Shown: positions 34,015-41,959 of the stretch, one piece after another
How positions within the stretch are numbered: the stretch's first letter is position 1
Layout of the letters: each line of letters begins with the position of its first letter
Assembly: GCF_018449695.1 (NCBI RefSeq)
Contig: NZ_JAAVUY010000031.1
Location: forward strand, 1-43,209
Length of the DNA: 43,209 nucleotides
Source: Bradyrhizobium sp. dw_411
GTDB taxonomy: Bacteria; Pseudomonadota; Alphaproteobacteria; Rhizobiales; Xanthobacteraceae
Reading direction: 5' to 3'
Notes under the pieces: generated by a model
Told to the model about the DNA's origin: nothing
The model's input: the letters and a program-made list of their open reading frames with translations, nothing else
Databases searched by the model: none
Made by a program: the position numbers and the translations under genes

Positions 34015-36363
34015 TCACGCAATCGACCGGGAAGGAACTATCGAAAGTTCCTCCTCCGACCGGCGGCCATGAGATGCGTTCAACAACTGGCGAACGCGCA
34101 GTGCGGGAACCGGGCGGCTGAACAAATAACCCTGCGCTTCGGTCACCGTGCCATCGACATTGATCAGTTCCAGTTGTTCGTTGGTCTCGATGCCTTCGAC
34201 CACGACCGACATGCCCAGATCCGCGCTGAGCCGCGCCACGCCACGCAACAGCGTCAGCGGCCGGTCGGTATCGATCCCTTCCAGGAACGAGCGATCGATC
34301 TTCACCTTCTGCAGCGGGAAGTTATGCAGATAGCTGAGGCTCGAATAGCCGGTGCCGAAATCGTCCAGCGATATGCGCACGCCGATCTCGCGCAATTGCG
34401 ACAGCACGTCATGGGTCAGTTGCGTGTTGCGCAACAGCGAGGATTCGGTGATCTCGATTTCGAGGCGGTTGGCCGGCAGGCCGGAAACTTCAAGCGCGTA
34501 GCGAACTTCGCTCAGCACATCGCGCTGATGGAATTGCTGCGGCGAGAAATTGACCGCGACGCTGACGCCGTCGGGCCATTTCATGCATTCCATGCAGGCC
34601 TTGCGCAGAATCCAGCGGCCGAGATCGACGATCAGTCCCATGTCTTCGGCGACCGGGATGATATCGACCGGCGACACCGTGCCGCGGGCCGGATGATTCC
34701 AGCGCAGCAGCGCCTCGCAGGTCGATATCTTGCCCGATTTGAGATTGACGAGCGGCTGATAGAACAGCTCGAACTCCTCGTTGGCGAGCGCCTTGCGCAG
34801 GTCGAGTTCCAGAATCCGGCGCGCCTCGACGGTTTGCGCCATCTCGTCGCGGAAGAAGCAGAAGGTGCCGCGGCCGTCCGCCTTGGCGCGATAGAGCGCC
34901 ATGTCCGCGTTCTTCAACAGCGTGTCGGCGCTGACGCCCGCCGGCGACGTCATGGCGATGCCGACGCTGGCGCCGATTTCGACCAGATGATTGTCGATCT
35001 TGTAGCGCTCGCTCAGATGATCGACGATGCGCCTGGCGAGAACGGCCGAATCCTCCGCCGATTTGATGTTCTGCTGGAACACCACGAATTCGTCGCCGCC
35101 GAACCGCGCCACGAAATCCTCCGGGCGCAGCATGGCGCGCAGCCGGTCGGCGACAGCGCACAACAGCTGGTCGCCGCAGGGATGGCCCAGCGTATCGTTG
35201 ACCTGCTTGAATTGATCGAGATCGACAAACAGCAATGCCGACAATTGCGCGGCATCATGCGGAACCGCCAGCAGGCGCTCGATCTCGTCGCGGAAGTTGA
35301 CCCGGTTGGGAAGCCCCGTCAGTTCGTCATAGCGCGCCAGATGCGTAATTCTGGCTTCCGCGGTGCGCCGTTCGGTAATGTCCTCGAGCAGCACGACGGC
35401 GCCGCCGCCGGCCATCGGCTGGAAGGTCCATGACAGCGACCGGCCCCGCGCGACGTCGGGATCGGTGGTGATGATGTCCTTTGCCTGCGAGTTCTCGATT
35501 TCCGAGAGGATCACCTTGCCGCTGACGGCCGAAATGGCGCCGGCGCTGACGCAGGCCGCGACGATATCGGCAGCACATGCGCCGCGATGCACGAGATCGT
35601 CAGGCAGATCCATCATCTCGCTGAAGCGATGGTTCATGACCGCCAGGTGGCCGTCGGCGGCGAACATGCACAGGCCGTGCGGCATGTTGTTCAGCGCGGT
35701 GTCGAATTGTCCCGCGATCGAGACCACGCGTTCGGTCGCCACCAGCGCCTTGACATAGACCTGGTGCAGGCTCAGCGAAATTCGCCGCAGGCCGATGAAA
35801 AACAATCCGTTGAGCAGCGCGAAGCCGAGATAGTAGCCGTCGCCATGCAGCAGCAGGCCGAGCGACATCGGTCCGCACGCCAGCAGCACCTGCAACTGCG
35901 CGATCCATGGCCGGCCATAGGTTCGCCCGGCGCCCGCCGCCGTGTAGGCGACCGTGACCGACGTACAGAGCATGTGAGCGACCGGGTCGTCGCTGCCGAT
36001 CAGCACCACGAGACACCACAGGCCGAGCGATCCGGCATACAGCGATCCGCCGACCATGTAGCGCCATTCCCACCGCGAGACTTGCGCCGGTGTCAGCGTG
36101 GCCTTGTGCTTTTGATATCTGCCGACCTCGATGGCTCGCAACAGGCCGATCGCAACGATCACCAGCGCAATCGGCCACAGCAATTGATTGCCGGTCTTGA
36201 CGGCCGTCATCAGCGCAGCCGCGCCGGCGCACACCGCCCCGGCCAGCAAGGGAACGGGATTCTCGAATAGCGAATCGACCAGCGCCGTATAGATCGACGG
36301 CGACATTTTCAGGTCGGGATCTTTGGTTTGGCCGGCAAGCTGCATCTGGGGGCGCGCGCGCAT
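34015..36363 (-). CDS. Membrane GGDEF-EAL protein with PAS-like domain
   Basis: The 782-residue protein can in principle make and break cyclic-di-GMP. About six membrane helices (residues 35-205) form a sensor region. A PAS-like segment (about 215-335) has LNNMPHGLCMFAADGHLAVMN. The GGDEF domain has intact GGDEF at 422-426 and an RxxD inhibitory site (RPED) five residues before it. The EAL domain has EALLR at 550-554, EITES, DDFGTGYSSL, KIDRSF and EGIET, all needed for phosphodiesterase activity. It lies between tolB and the acyl-synthase gene, 175 bases after tolB. Which activity dominates is unknown. Confidence 0.93.
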   Translation of the reverse strand: MRARPQMQLAGQTKDPDLKMSPSIYTALVDSLFENPVPLLAGAVCAGAAALMTAVKTGNQLLWPIALVIVAIGLLRAIEVGRYQKHKATLTPAQVSRWEWRYMVGGSLYAGSLGLWCLVVLIGSDDPVAHMLCTSVTVAYTAAGAGRTYGRPWIAQLQVLLACGPMSLGLLLHGDGYYLGFALLNGLFFIGLRRISLSLHQVYVKALVATERVVSIAGQFDTALNNMPHGLCMFAADGHLAVMNHRFSEMMDLPDDLVHRGACAADIVAACVSAGAISAVSGKVILSEIENSQAKDIITTDPDVARGRSLSWTFQPMAGGGAVVLLEDITERRTAEARITHLARYDELTGLPNRVNFRDEIERLLAVPHDAAQLSALLFVDLDQFKQVNDTLGHPCGDQLLCAVADRLRAMLRPEDFVARFGGDEFVVFQQNIKSAEDSAVLARRIVDHLSERYKIDNHLVEIGASVGIAMTSPAGVSADTLLKNADMALYRAKADGRGTFCFFRDEMAQTVEARRILELDLRKALANEEFELFYQPLVNLKSGKISTCEALLRWNHPARGTVSPVDIIPVAEDMGLIVDLGRWILRKACMECMKWPDGVSVAVNFSPQQFHQRDVLSEVRYALEVSGLPANRLEIEITESSLLRNTQLTHDVLSQLREIGVRISLDDFGTGYSSLSYLHNFPLQKVKIDRSFLEGIDTDRPLTLLRGVARLSADLGMSVVVEGIETNEQLELINVDGTVTEAQGYLFSRPVPALRVRQLLNASHGRRSEEELSIVPSRSIA

Positions 36364-36432
36364 CCTGTTCAGGTCCGTTGTACCTGCCGCTGATGAAGCC
36401 TTTCTGAGGGAATATCGTTACCGGTAAGTTGT

Positions 36433-36454
36433 TTTTCGCTCCGCAAAGCGAAAA
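36433..36454 (-). other. Stem-loop between tolB and the GGDEF-EAL gene
   Basis: TTTTCGCT (36433-36440) and AGCGAAAA (36447-36454) are perfect arms around six bases, 85 bases after the tolB stop. No long T-run follows on the minus strand. It may be a weak terminator or mRNA-stabilising hairpin. Confidence 0.35.
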
Positions 36455-36538
36455 TCTGCCCGCCAGATCAGCACGCTAGGCAAGCTTTGCCGATTAACCG
36501 GACACCCCCGGGCTCAGCTCCATCAGACGATGCCAGTC

Positions 36539-37876
36539 TTATGACAGCAGGGGCGACCATGCCGGGTCGGAGGCGAATCCGGGGGTCGGAACCCGCAGCT
36601 CGTTGCGCCCGGAAATATCCACCGTGAACAAGGAAGGCCCGCCATTGCCACCGGGGTCACGGAAGAACATCAGGACCCGCCCGTTCGGGGCGAAGGTCGG
36701 CCCTTCATTGTGGTAACCGGAGGTCAGAAGCCGCTCGCCCGACCCATCGGGCTTCATGATGCCGATGGAAAACTGCCCGCCACCCTGCTTGGTGAAGGCA
36801 ATGTAGTCGCCGCGCGGCGACCAGACCGGCGTCGAATAGCTGCCGTCGCCGAAAGATATCCGCTGCGCCGGTCCGCCGTCCGCCGGCATCACATAGATTT
36901 GCGGCTTGCCGCCGCGATCGGATTCGAAACACAACCGGGCGCCATCGGGCGCATAGGACGGCGAGGTATCGATCGCCGGGGTATCGGTCAGGCGCGTGGT
37001 CGATTTCGAGCGCAGGTCCATCACGAACAGGTTTGAATTGCCGCCCTGCTGCAGGCTCATGATCACGCGCTGGCCGTCCGGCGAGAACCGCGGCGAGAAC
37101 GACATGCCGGGAAAATTGCCGACAATCTCGCGCTGCCCGGTCTCGATGTTGAGCAGGTAGACCCGTGGGTCGCCCTGGCCGAACTCCATGTAGGTGATTT
37201 CCTGGGTCGAGGGCGAAAACCGCGGCGTCAGCACCAGATCGGTGCCGCGCGTCAGATAACGGACATTGGCGCCGTCCTGATCCATCAGCGCCAGCCGCTT
37301 GACGCGCCGCTCCTTGGGCCCGGATTCGTCGACGAACACCACACGGCTGTCGAAATAGCCTTTCTCACCGGTCAGGCGCTCATAGATCTGATCGGAAATG
37401 ATGTGCGCGATCCGGCGCCAATATTCCGGCTGCGTGAAATATTGCTGGCCGGTCAGTTGCTGGCCGGTGGCGACATCCCAAAGCCGGAATTCGGCCTTCA
37501 GGCGGCCGTCGGGCTGACGGGTCATGCGGCCGGTCACCAGCGCCTGCGCATTGATGGTCTTCCAATTGGCGAATTGCGGCGCCGCATCGATGTTGATGAC
37601 CTTCTCGATATAGGCCGCCTGATCGATCGGGTTGAACAGCCCGCTGCGCTTGAGGTTATTGGTGATGACCTGGGTCACGCCGACAGCGACTTCATTATCC
37701 GAGGGCGTGCCCGGGACGAAATTCGGAATCGCGATCGGCAGCGGCTGGAATTCGCCCCCGGGCAGAGGGACAACTTTCGGCCCTTGGGCAAACGCGGTTC
37801 GCGTGCCTCCGCTTGTCAGGGCACCAAGCGCGGCCATACCGGAAATAATCTGCCGACGGCTCGGGCGGAAAGTCAT
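36539..37876 (-). CDS. tolB: Tol-Pal periplasmic protein TolB
   Basis: TolB is a periplasmic beta-propeller that shuttles between Pal and TolA. From ATG 37876 it is 445 residues. A GTG at 37930 gives an 18-residue longer form. The signal has a twin-arginine look (SRRQIISGMAALGALTSG). The N-terminal domain includes IAIPNFVPGTPSDNEVAVGV. The propeller repeats are visible as SPDGQ/APDGA/SPRGD/APNG blocks, for example FSPDGQRVIMS and YAPDGARLCFESDRGG. Length and layout are normal. It follows tolA after an 84-base gap. Confidence 0.95.
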   Translation of the reverse strand: MTFRPSRRQIISGMAALGALTSGGTRTAFAQGPKVVPLPGGEFQPLPIAIPNFVPGTPSDNEVAVGVTQVITNNLKRSGLFNPIDQAAYIEKVINIDAAPQFANWKTINAQALVTGRMTRQPDGRLKAEFRLWDVATGQQLTGQQYFTQPEYWRRIAHIISDQIYERLTGEKGYFDSRVVFVDESGPKERRVKRLALMDQDGANVRYLTRGTDLVLTPRFSPSTQEITYMEFGQGDPRVYLLNIETGQREIVGNFPGMSFSPRFSPDGQRVIMSLQQGGNSNLFVMDLRSKSTTRLTDTPAIDTSPSYAPDGARLCFESDRGGKPQIYVMPADGGPAQRISFGDGSYSTPVWSPRGDYIAFTKQGGGQFSIGIMKPDGSGERLLTSGYHNEGPTFAPNGRVLMFFRDPGGNGGPSLFTVDISGRNELRVPTPGFASDPAWSPLLS

Positions 37877-37960
37877 CTCACGCAATCCATTCTTGCCATT
37901 TTTGGAATTCACTGTCGGGACTCGTTTCACAAGTTTCGTGCGGTCGTTAATCGGCCGCGC

Positions 37961-38899
37961 TCAGGTTTTTGGCTCGGTAAACAACCCGCCGAAATATTTC
38001 CACTCGTCGAACATGGCCGGGGGCAGATGATAGGGCTGGCACTCGATGACCGCACGTAAAGCGCTCTCCTGATAGGCGCGAAGATAGGGCGTCGCAGGTG
38101 TCGCTTCCGGGAGCGGCGGCGCTTCCAGCGTACCGTCGCGCTTCAGCCTGATATCGATCACGACCTGCGGCTTCTGACTCTCTATTCCACCATAGGGCAC
38201 TTTCCAGCAGCGATTGACCTGCTCCAGGAACATGGAAGACCACGTCGCGGAATTGTCGGCGGCCTTACCGTGGGCAAGGCCCAGCGCGGCATTGGAATTC
38301 ATCGTCTCGCCTGTCGCGGCCTGCCGGGTCGGGTCGCGCTTGTCGAGCAGGGCGGCGATCTTGGTCTGATCGAAAGTCCGCTCCTTGGGCTTTTGCGGTT
38401 GCGGCGGCGGTGTCGCCGCCGCCTGGACCGGCGGCTTCGGTGGCGGCTTCTTCTCGTCTTTTTTCAAGGCTTCCGAGATCGGATCGACCTTGGGCGGATC
38501 CGGCTTCTTCTCGATCGGCTTCGGCTCTTCCTTTGGCTTCTCGGCAACCGGCTTCGGCGGATCGAGCTTTTTCTCGACCGGCTTTTCCACCGGCTTCGGC
38601 TGCGGTGGCGGCGCCGTTTCGGTTACGACCGGCGGCTTCTCGGCGATCTTGCCGACCGCGTCATCGGTCGGCTTGGCCTCGGCGACTTTTTCCACCAGCG
38701 GCTTCGGATTTTCCTTCTTGCCGGTTTTCATGCCGGCCGTAACTTTGGCCAGTTGGTCGGCGGAGATAATGTCGACTGGCAGGGATTCTTCCGGGATCAC
38801 CTCGAACGCCTTGGACGAGAACGACACCAGTCCCCACCCGATCACGACAACGTGCAGGACCACAGACGCGACCAGTGTCTTGTCGACCTTCACGTTCAC
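37961..38899 (-). CDS. tolA: Tol-Pal inner-membrane linker TolA
   Basis: TolA is anchored in the inner membrane by an N-terminal helix (LVASVVLHVVVIGWGLVSF). It spans the periplasm with a Pro/Lys/Glu-rich region (about 60-190, EKPVEKKLDPPKPVAEKP and similar). The C-terminal domain (about 200-312) has WSSMFLEQVNRCWKVPYGGI and KRDGTLEAPPLPEATPA. It transmits force from TolQR to TolB/Pal. Translation starts with GTG 38899, or GTG 38893, four bases after the tolR stop. The linker is Pro-rich rather than the Ala-helical form of E. coli. Confidence 0.93.
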   Translation of the reverse strand: MNVKVDKTLVASVVLHVVVIGWGLVSFSSKAFEVIPEESLPVDIISADQLAKVTAGMKTGKKENPKPLVEKVAEAKPTDDAVGKIAEKPPVVTETAPPPQPKPVEKPVEKKLDPPKPVAEKPKEEPKPIEKKPDPPKVDPISEALKKDEKKPPPKPPVQAAATPPPQPQKPKERTFDQTKIAALLDKRDPTRQAATGETMNSNAALGLAHGKAADNSATWSSMFLEQVNRCWKVPYGGIESQKPQVVIDIRLKRDGTLEAPPLPEATPATPYLRAYQESALRAVIECQPYHLPPAMFDEWKYFGGLFTEPKT

Positions 38900-38903
38900 G
38901 TTG

Positions 38904-39353
38904 TTAGGACCCCTGCTCCACTTCGGTCACCAGTGCCAGCCGTTTGAATCCCGCGCCGGACAATTGGCCCATCACCCGCGCCACGGTTCCGTAATCCGCC
39001 TTCTTGTCCGCCCGCATGAATATACGCTCATCCATACCGCCGCGGGCGTCGGTAATCGCCTTTAATTTCGGTACCAGATCGTTCATCGCGACTTCGGTGT
39101 CGTTGATGAAAATCCGTCCCTTGACGTCCACAGATAGTTGCAGTGGCGTCTTGTCCTGCTCCAGGCTCTTGGCCTGGGTTTGCGGCAGGTCGAGCGGCAC
39201 GCCGACCGTCAACAACGGCGCCGAAACCATAAAGATGATCAGCAACACCAGCATCACGTCGACCATCGGGGTGACGTTGATTTCCGCCATTACTGGGCGA
39301 CGCCGGCCTCGGCGTCCGCCGCCGCCGGACGAGCCTGCCATGTTCATCGCCAT
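38904..39353 (-). CDS. tolR: Tol-Pal inner-membrane protein TolR
   Basis: TolR pairs with TolQ as the proton-driven motor (ExbD family). The 149-residue protein has a basic Gly/Arg-rich N-terminus, then EINVTPMVDVMLVLLIIFMV, with the membrane Asp (about residue 32) that carries protons. The periplasmic domain ends ALVTEVEQGS, with DKKADYGTVARVMGQL typical of the family. ATG 39353 is used, and ATG 39344 is an alternative. Confidence 0.96.
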   Translation of the reverse strand: MAMNMAGSSGGGGRRGRRRPVMAEINVTPMVDVMLVLLIIFMVSAPLLTVGVPLDLPQTQAKSLEQDKTPLQLSVDVKGRIFINDTEVAMNDLVPKLKAITDARGGMDERIFMRADKKADYGTVARVMGQLSGAGFKRLALVTEVEQGS

Positions 39354-39409
39354 GTTCTGGTGCTCACAATCCGCTCATAATATACTGCGTCTCACGCCGT
39401 TTGTCCGGG

Positions 39410-39456
39410 GAGCATGATCTTTTCCGAAAACCGGCTTCCGCTGTTCGGGGTCATGC
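39410..39456. repeat. Dispersed palindromic repeat inside the tol operon
   Basis: The sequence GAGCATGATCTTTTCCGAAA, continuing through ACCGGCTTCCGCTG to TTCGGGGTCATGC, is a well-known type of rhizobial intergenic repeat. GCATGA and TCATGC form its ends. It lies between tolQ and tolR and reaches into the tolQ 3' end, supplying the tolQ stop codon (TGA at 39451-39453). Confidence 0.65.
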
Positions 39457-40164
39457 CCGCTCGTCGATCTGGCGCGACAGGATCGCTGAAAATTCATCGG
39501 CGAACCCTTCCAGCCGCTGGGCCTGCCGGTTCACCTCGGAGGTGAACTTGTTATAGAAAATAGTCGCCGGAATGGCGGCGATAAGGCCGATTGCGGTCGC
39601 AAACAGCGCTTCGGCGATACCCGGAGCCACCACCGCCAGCGAGGTATTTTTCGAGGCCGCGATCGACTGAAAGCTCGACATGATGCCCCAGACGGTGCCG
39701 AACAGGCCGACAAACGGGCCGGCCGAGCCGACCGTCGCCAATACCAGCAGCCGGCGTTCCAGCCGCTCGACCTCCCGGGCGATGGAGACGTTCATGACCT
39801 TTTCGATCCGCATCTGAAGCCCGGCAAAGGATCGGGCCTGGCTCTCGAACGAGCGCTTCCATTCGCGCATCGCGGCTACGAAACACGCCGCCATCGATTG
39901 CGTCGGCTTGGCCGAGAGCGCGCGATAGAGTTCTTCGATCGATTCACCGGACCAGAACGCCTGCTCGAAACGATCCATCGCGCGCTTGGTGCGCGCATAG
40001 AGGAAGATCTTGTCGATCGCAATCGCCCAGACCCATACCGAGCAGGCGAGCAGCCCCAGCATGACCCCTTTCACGATCCAGTGCGCCTGCAGGAACAGGG
40101 CAATCAGCGATACGTCAGCGGATGCGAGCGGCAAGGCAGACTGCGTCACGTCGGCCGGATTCAT
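39451..40164 (-). CDS. tolQ: Tol-Pal inner-membrane protein TolQ
   Basis: TolQ is the ExbB/MotA-family proton channel. The 237-residue protein has three membrane helices: WIVKGVMLGLLACSVWVWAI (about 31-50), VLATVGSAGPFVGLFGTVWG (about 137-156) and ALFATAIGLIAAIPATIFYN (about 182-201). The conserved Thr/Gly-rich second and third helices face TolR Asp in the family. The ATG at 40164 follows GAGAGGAT. Upstream in-frame sequence to 40323 is not family-like. It is the first gene of the cluster, and no ybgC precedes it. Confidence 0.96.
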   Translation of the reverse strand: MNPADVTQSALPLASADVSLIALFLQAHWIVKGVMLGLLACSVWVWAIAIDKIFLYARTKRAMDRFEQAFWSGESIEELYRALSAKPTQSMAACFVAAMREWKRSFESQARSFAGLQMRIEKVMNVSIAREVERLERRLLVLATVGSAGPFVGLFGTVWGIMSSFQSIAASKNTSLAVVAPGIAEALFATAIGLIAAIPATIFYNKFTSEVNRQAQRLEGFADEFSAILSRQIDERA

Positions 40165-40382
40165 AAGCGGTATCCTCTCAACGCGGGTATCCCCAATCTG
40201 CCGGAAGCGAATGGCTGCCGGTTCCACAGCCGCACGACAGGCGCGGCGGTAAGCGCCAGCGCGATAGCCTTGTTGTGTCGCATGGGGGGCCCGTCCGAAG
40301 CCGAGGCCTGCATCCCCTGCCAACGTGTCAAAACGAGGGCTATTCGCGCGTCCTTACCCCACTAACCAAACGCTAATCATGG

Positions 40383-40397
40383 TTAAGGTATAGTTAC
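40383..40397 (-). promoter_or_regulatory. CtrA-like box before tolQ, one mismatch
   Basis: On the minus strand GTAA, seven bases (CTATACC), TTAAC. This is a one-mismatch match to TTAA-N7-TTAAC in the transcribed direction. It lies about 220 bases before the tolQ ATG, implying a long leader if used. Confidence 0.35.
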
Positions 40398-40480
40398 CAA
40401 TGGGGATTTTGGCTGCGGCAAATTGGGGGCAGCGGGATCGCGAAACCTCGAAAAATGGGCACCCGGACACCGCTCAAAGC

Positions 40481-40510
40481 AAAACCGCCCATCTGCTGGC
40501 AGATGGGCGG
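40481..40510 (-). terminator. DUF2852 gene terminator
   Basis: Perfect 12-bp arms CCGCCCATCTGC (40485-40496) and GCAGATGGGCGG (40499-40510) are followed on the minus strand by TTTT. It isolates the DUF2852 gene from tolQ. Confidence 0.85.
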
Positions 40511-40570
40511 TCATGTCGCCGTCAGGGTCGTGGGGGCACTACGCCTGGGGCGTTAGCCTTGCCTTCAGGT

Positions 40571-41044
40571 TCAGGGCTGCGGCTGGCCATCCGACGGCGG
40601 GGTCGGACGGGGGCGCTGCTGGGCCATGAACTGGTCGAACTCTTCCTTGTCCTTGGCGTGACGCAGGCGATCGAGGAAATCGCGGAATTCGGTCTGCTCT
40701 TCCTCAAGGCGCCGCAGCGTTTCCGCGCGGTATTCGTCGAACGCCCGGTTGCCGCTCGAGGGCGGACCGAAGCCGCCGAAACCGAAGCCGTGGCGCTCCA
40801 TGCGGCCGCGCATCCGCTCCATCTTGTACTGCATGCGCTGCATCTTGTTTTCAAAACGGTCCTGGCTCCAGCAACCCATCGTCGTTCTCCTGAGTGTGAA
40901 AAAGAGGAAGGCAAGACCGACCGGCCACCAGAAAAGGAAGCCGAGAATGGTCCCGATGACCATGCCTGGATGAATACGCATATGCGGCCGGTAGGGCTCA
41001 CTATCGGGACCGCGCCATCGATTGACATCTGCGGTGTAGGCCAT
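40571..41044 (-). CDS. DUF2852 membrane protein
   Basis: The 157-residue protein has one or two hydrophobic segments (MVIGTILGFLFWWPVGLAFL onwards). A highly charged coiled coil follows (RFENKMQRMQYKMERMRGRM and later EYRAETLRRLEEEQTEFRDF), then a Pro-rich tail. This matches the DUF2852 family of alphaproteobacteria, of unknown function. The ATG at 41044 follows GAGAGGG. The ATG at 41056 lacks a ribosome site. It has a TTGACA promoter and a perfect 21-bp palindrome, so it is probably a regulated single gene. Confidence 0.88.
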   Translation of the reverse strand: MAYTADVNRWRGPDSEPYRPHMRIHPGMVIGTILGFLFWWPVGLAFLFFTLRRTTMGCWSQDRFENKMQRMQYKMERMRGRMERHGFGFGGFGPPSSGNRAFDEYRAETLRRLEEEQTEFRDFLDRLRHAKDKEEFDQFMAQQRPRPTPPSDGQPQP

Positions 41045-41073
41045 TTCCCTCTCCATGACGGCGCCATGCCGTT

Positions 41074-41094
41074 GTGAATGTAAATAACATTCAC
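41074..41094 (-). promoter_or_regulatory. Perfect palindrome, candidate TetR operator
   Basis: GTGAATGT (41074-41081) and ACATTCAC (41087-41094) are perfect arms around AAATA. It is directly downstream of the probable -10 box, so a bound repressor would block initiation of the DUF2852 gene. The adjacent TetR-type regulator is the obvious candidate, by inference. Confidence 0.55.
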
Positions 41095-41123
41095 ATAAGT
41101 AAACCTTCCCGTATTTTTGTCAA
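41095..41123 (-). promoter_or_regulatory. Probable promoter of the DUF2852 gene
   Basis: On the minus strand a perfect -35 TTGACA (41123-41118) is followed after 17 bases by ACTTAT (41100-41095), a weak -10. The ATG is 50 bases further on. Confidence 0.4.
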
Positions 41124-41149
41124 GCCGGGCGCCCGCGGCGCCCCTCGAT

Positions 41150-41902
41150 TTATTTTGGGGTGCCCCAAGGACCTGATGGAGGACCTGAGGGAGGGATCGG
41201 GGGAGGACTGGCCGGCTTTTGCGTCGCCTGATCTTTTTGCGGGTCTTTTGGCGCCGTCTGGCGATCGGTCAAAAAGCCGAGACCGCGCAGATAAATCAGC
41301 ACCTCGGCCTCCAGCAGTTCTTCGGCCGACATCGGCAGCTTGCGGCGCGCCGCATCACCCCGCGCAAACAGCGACGCCACGCCGTGCGACATCGACCAGA
41401 TATGCAGCGCCATCATCATCGCCGGCGGACGCGGCGTGCCCGGCGGCGCCAGCGCCGCAAGACGCTCGGCTGCAGCCCTGATAACGGCAAAAGCGCGCTC
41501 ACTGGCCGCCAGCAAGGCAGGATTAACGTCGACCGGAAGAGCGGATTCGAACATTGCCGAATAGAATGCCGGCTCGCTGCGGGCGAACGCCAGATAGGCC
41601 TTGCCGACCCGCTCAAACGCCGTGACGGTGTCGGGACGTCCATCATCCCAGGCCTGGGTCAGCGCCGATTCGAATTGCTCGAAGCCGCGTTGGGCGATGC
41701 TCGACAGCAGTTCATCGCGATCACGAAAATGCCGGTACGGTGCGGCGGGACTGACCCCGGCCATCCGCGCGGCATCGGCAAAGGTGAAACCGGCCGCGCC
41801 CTTTTCCGCAATCAGCCCGAGGGCTGCCTGAAGCAGCGCCTCTTTCAGATTGCCGTGATGATAGCCGCGCTCGGTGCGGCTCTGTTCCTTGCGCCAACTC
41901 AT
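41150..41902 (-). CDS. TetR-family regulator with WHG-type C-terminal domain
   Basis: The 250-residue regulator starts at ATG 41902, with another ATG at 41932. The DNA-binding domain (about residues 10-70) includes RGYHHGNLKEALLQAALGLI and the recognition helix GVSPAAPYRHFRDRDELLSS. The C-terminal domain resembles the TetR_C WHG group (MMMALHIWSMSHGVASLFA), where WSMSHG replaces WxxxHG. A 30-residue Pro-rich tail (PASPPPIPPSGPPSGPWG) is unusual. It lies upstream of the DUF2852 gene on the same strand, with a palindrome at its own start. Confidence 0.88.
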   Translation of the reverse strand: MSWRKEQSRTERGYHHGNLKEALLQAALGLIAEKGAAGFTFADAARMAGVSPAAPYRHFRDRDELLSSIAQRGFEQFESALTQAWDDGRPDTVTAFERVGKAYLAFARSEPAFYSAMFESALPVDVNPALLAASERAFAVIRAAAERLAALAPPGTPRPPAMMMALHIWSMSHGVASLFARGDAARRKLPMSAEELLEAEVLIYLRGLGFLTDRQTAPKDPQKDQATQKPASPPPIPPSGPPSGPWGTPK

Positions 41903-41920
41903 GTGAAAGGCTTTTACATG
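41900..41920 (-). promoter_or_regulatory. Near-perfect palindrome at the TetR gene start
   Basis: CATGTGAAAG (41900-41909) and CTTTTACATG (41911-41920) pair at nine of ten positions around a single G. It overlaps the ATG at 41902. This is a candidate self-repression operator. It shares ATGTGAA with the flank of the palindrome at 41074-41094. Confidence 0.45.
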
Positions 41921-41959
41921 AGCCGGCCGCAAAGGTCACTAGCGGTGAAAGTAAGCCGG

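Larger units (their letters stand above)
40165..40570. other. Non-coding gap upstream of tolQ
   Basis: No gene is supported in these 406 bases. They hold the CtrA-like box at 40383-40397 and the DUF2852 terminator at 40481-40510. The rest has high G+C without codon-like structure that continues into any known family. Confidence 0.5.

Noticed and set aside
33940..35433. 497-codon open frame antisense to the GGDEF-EAL gene
   Set aside because: The opposite strand encodes all GGDEF and EAL motifs. The antisense product is His/Gln/Arg-rich and unlike known proteins.
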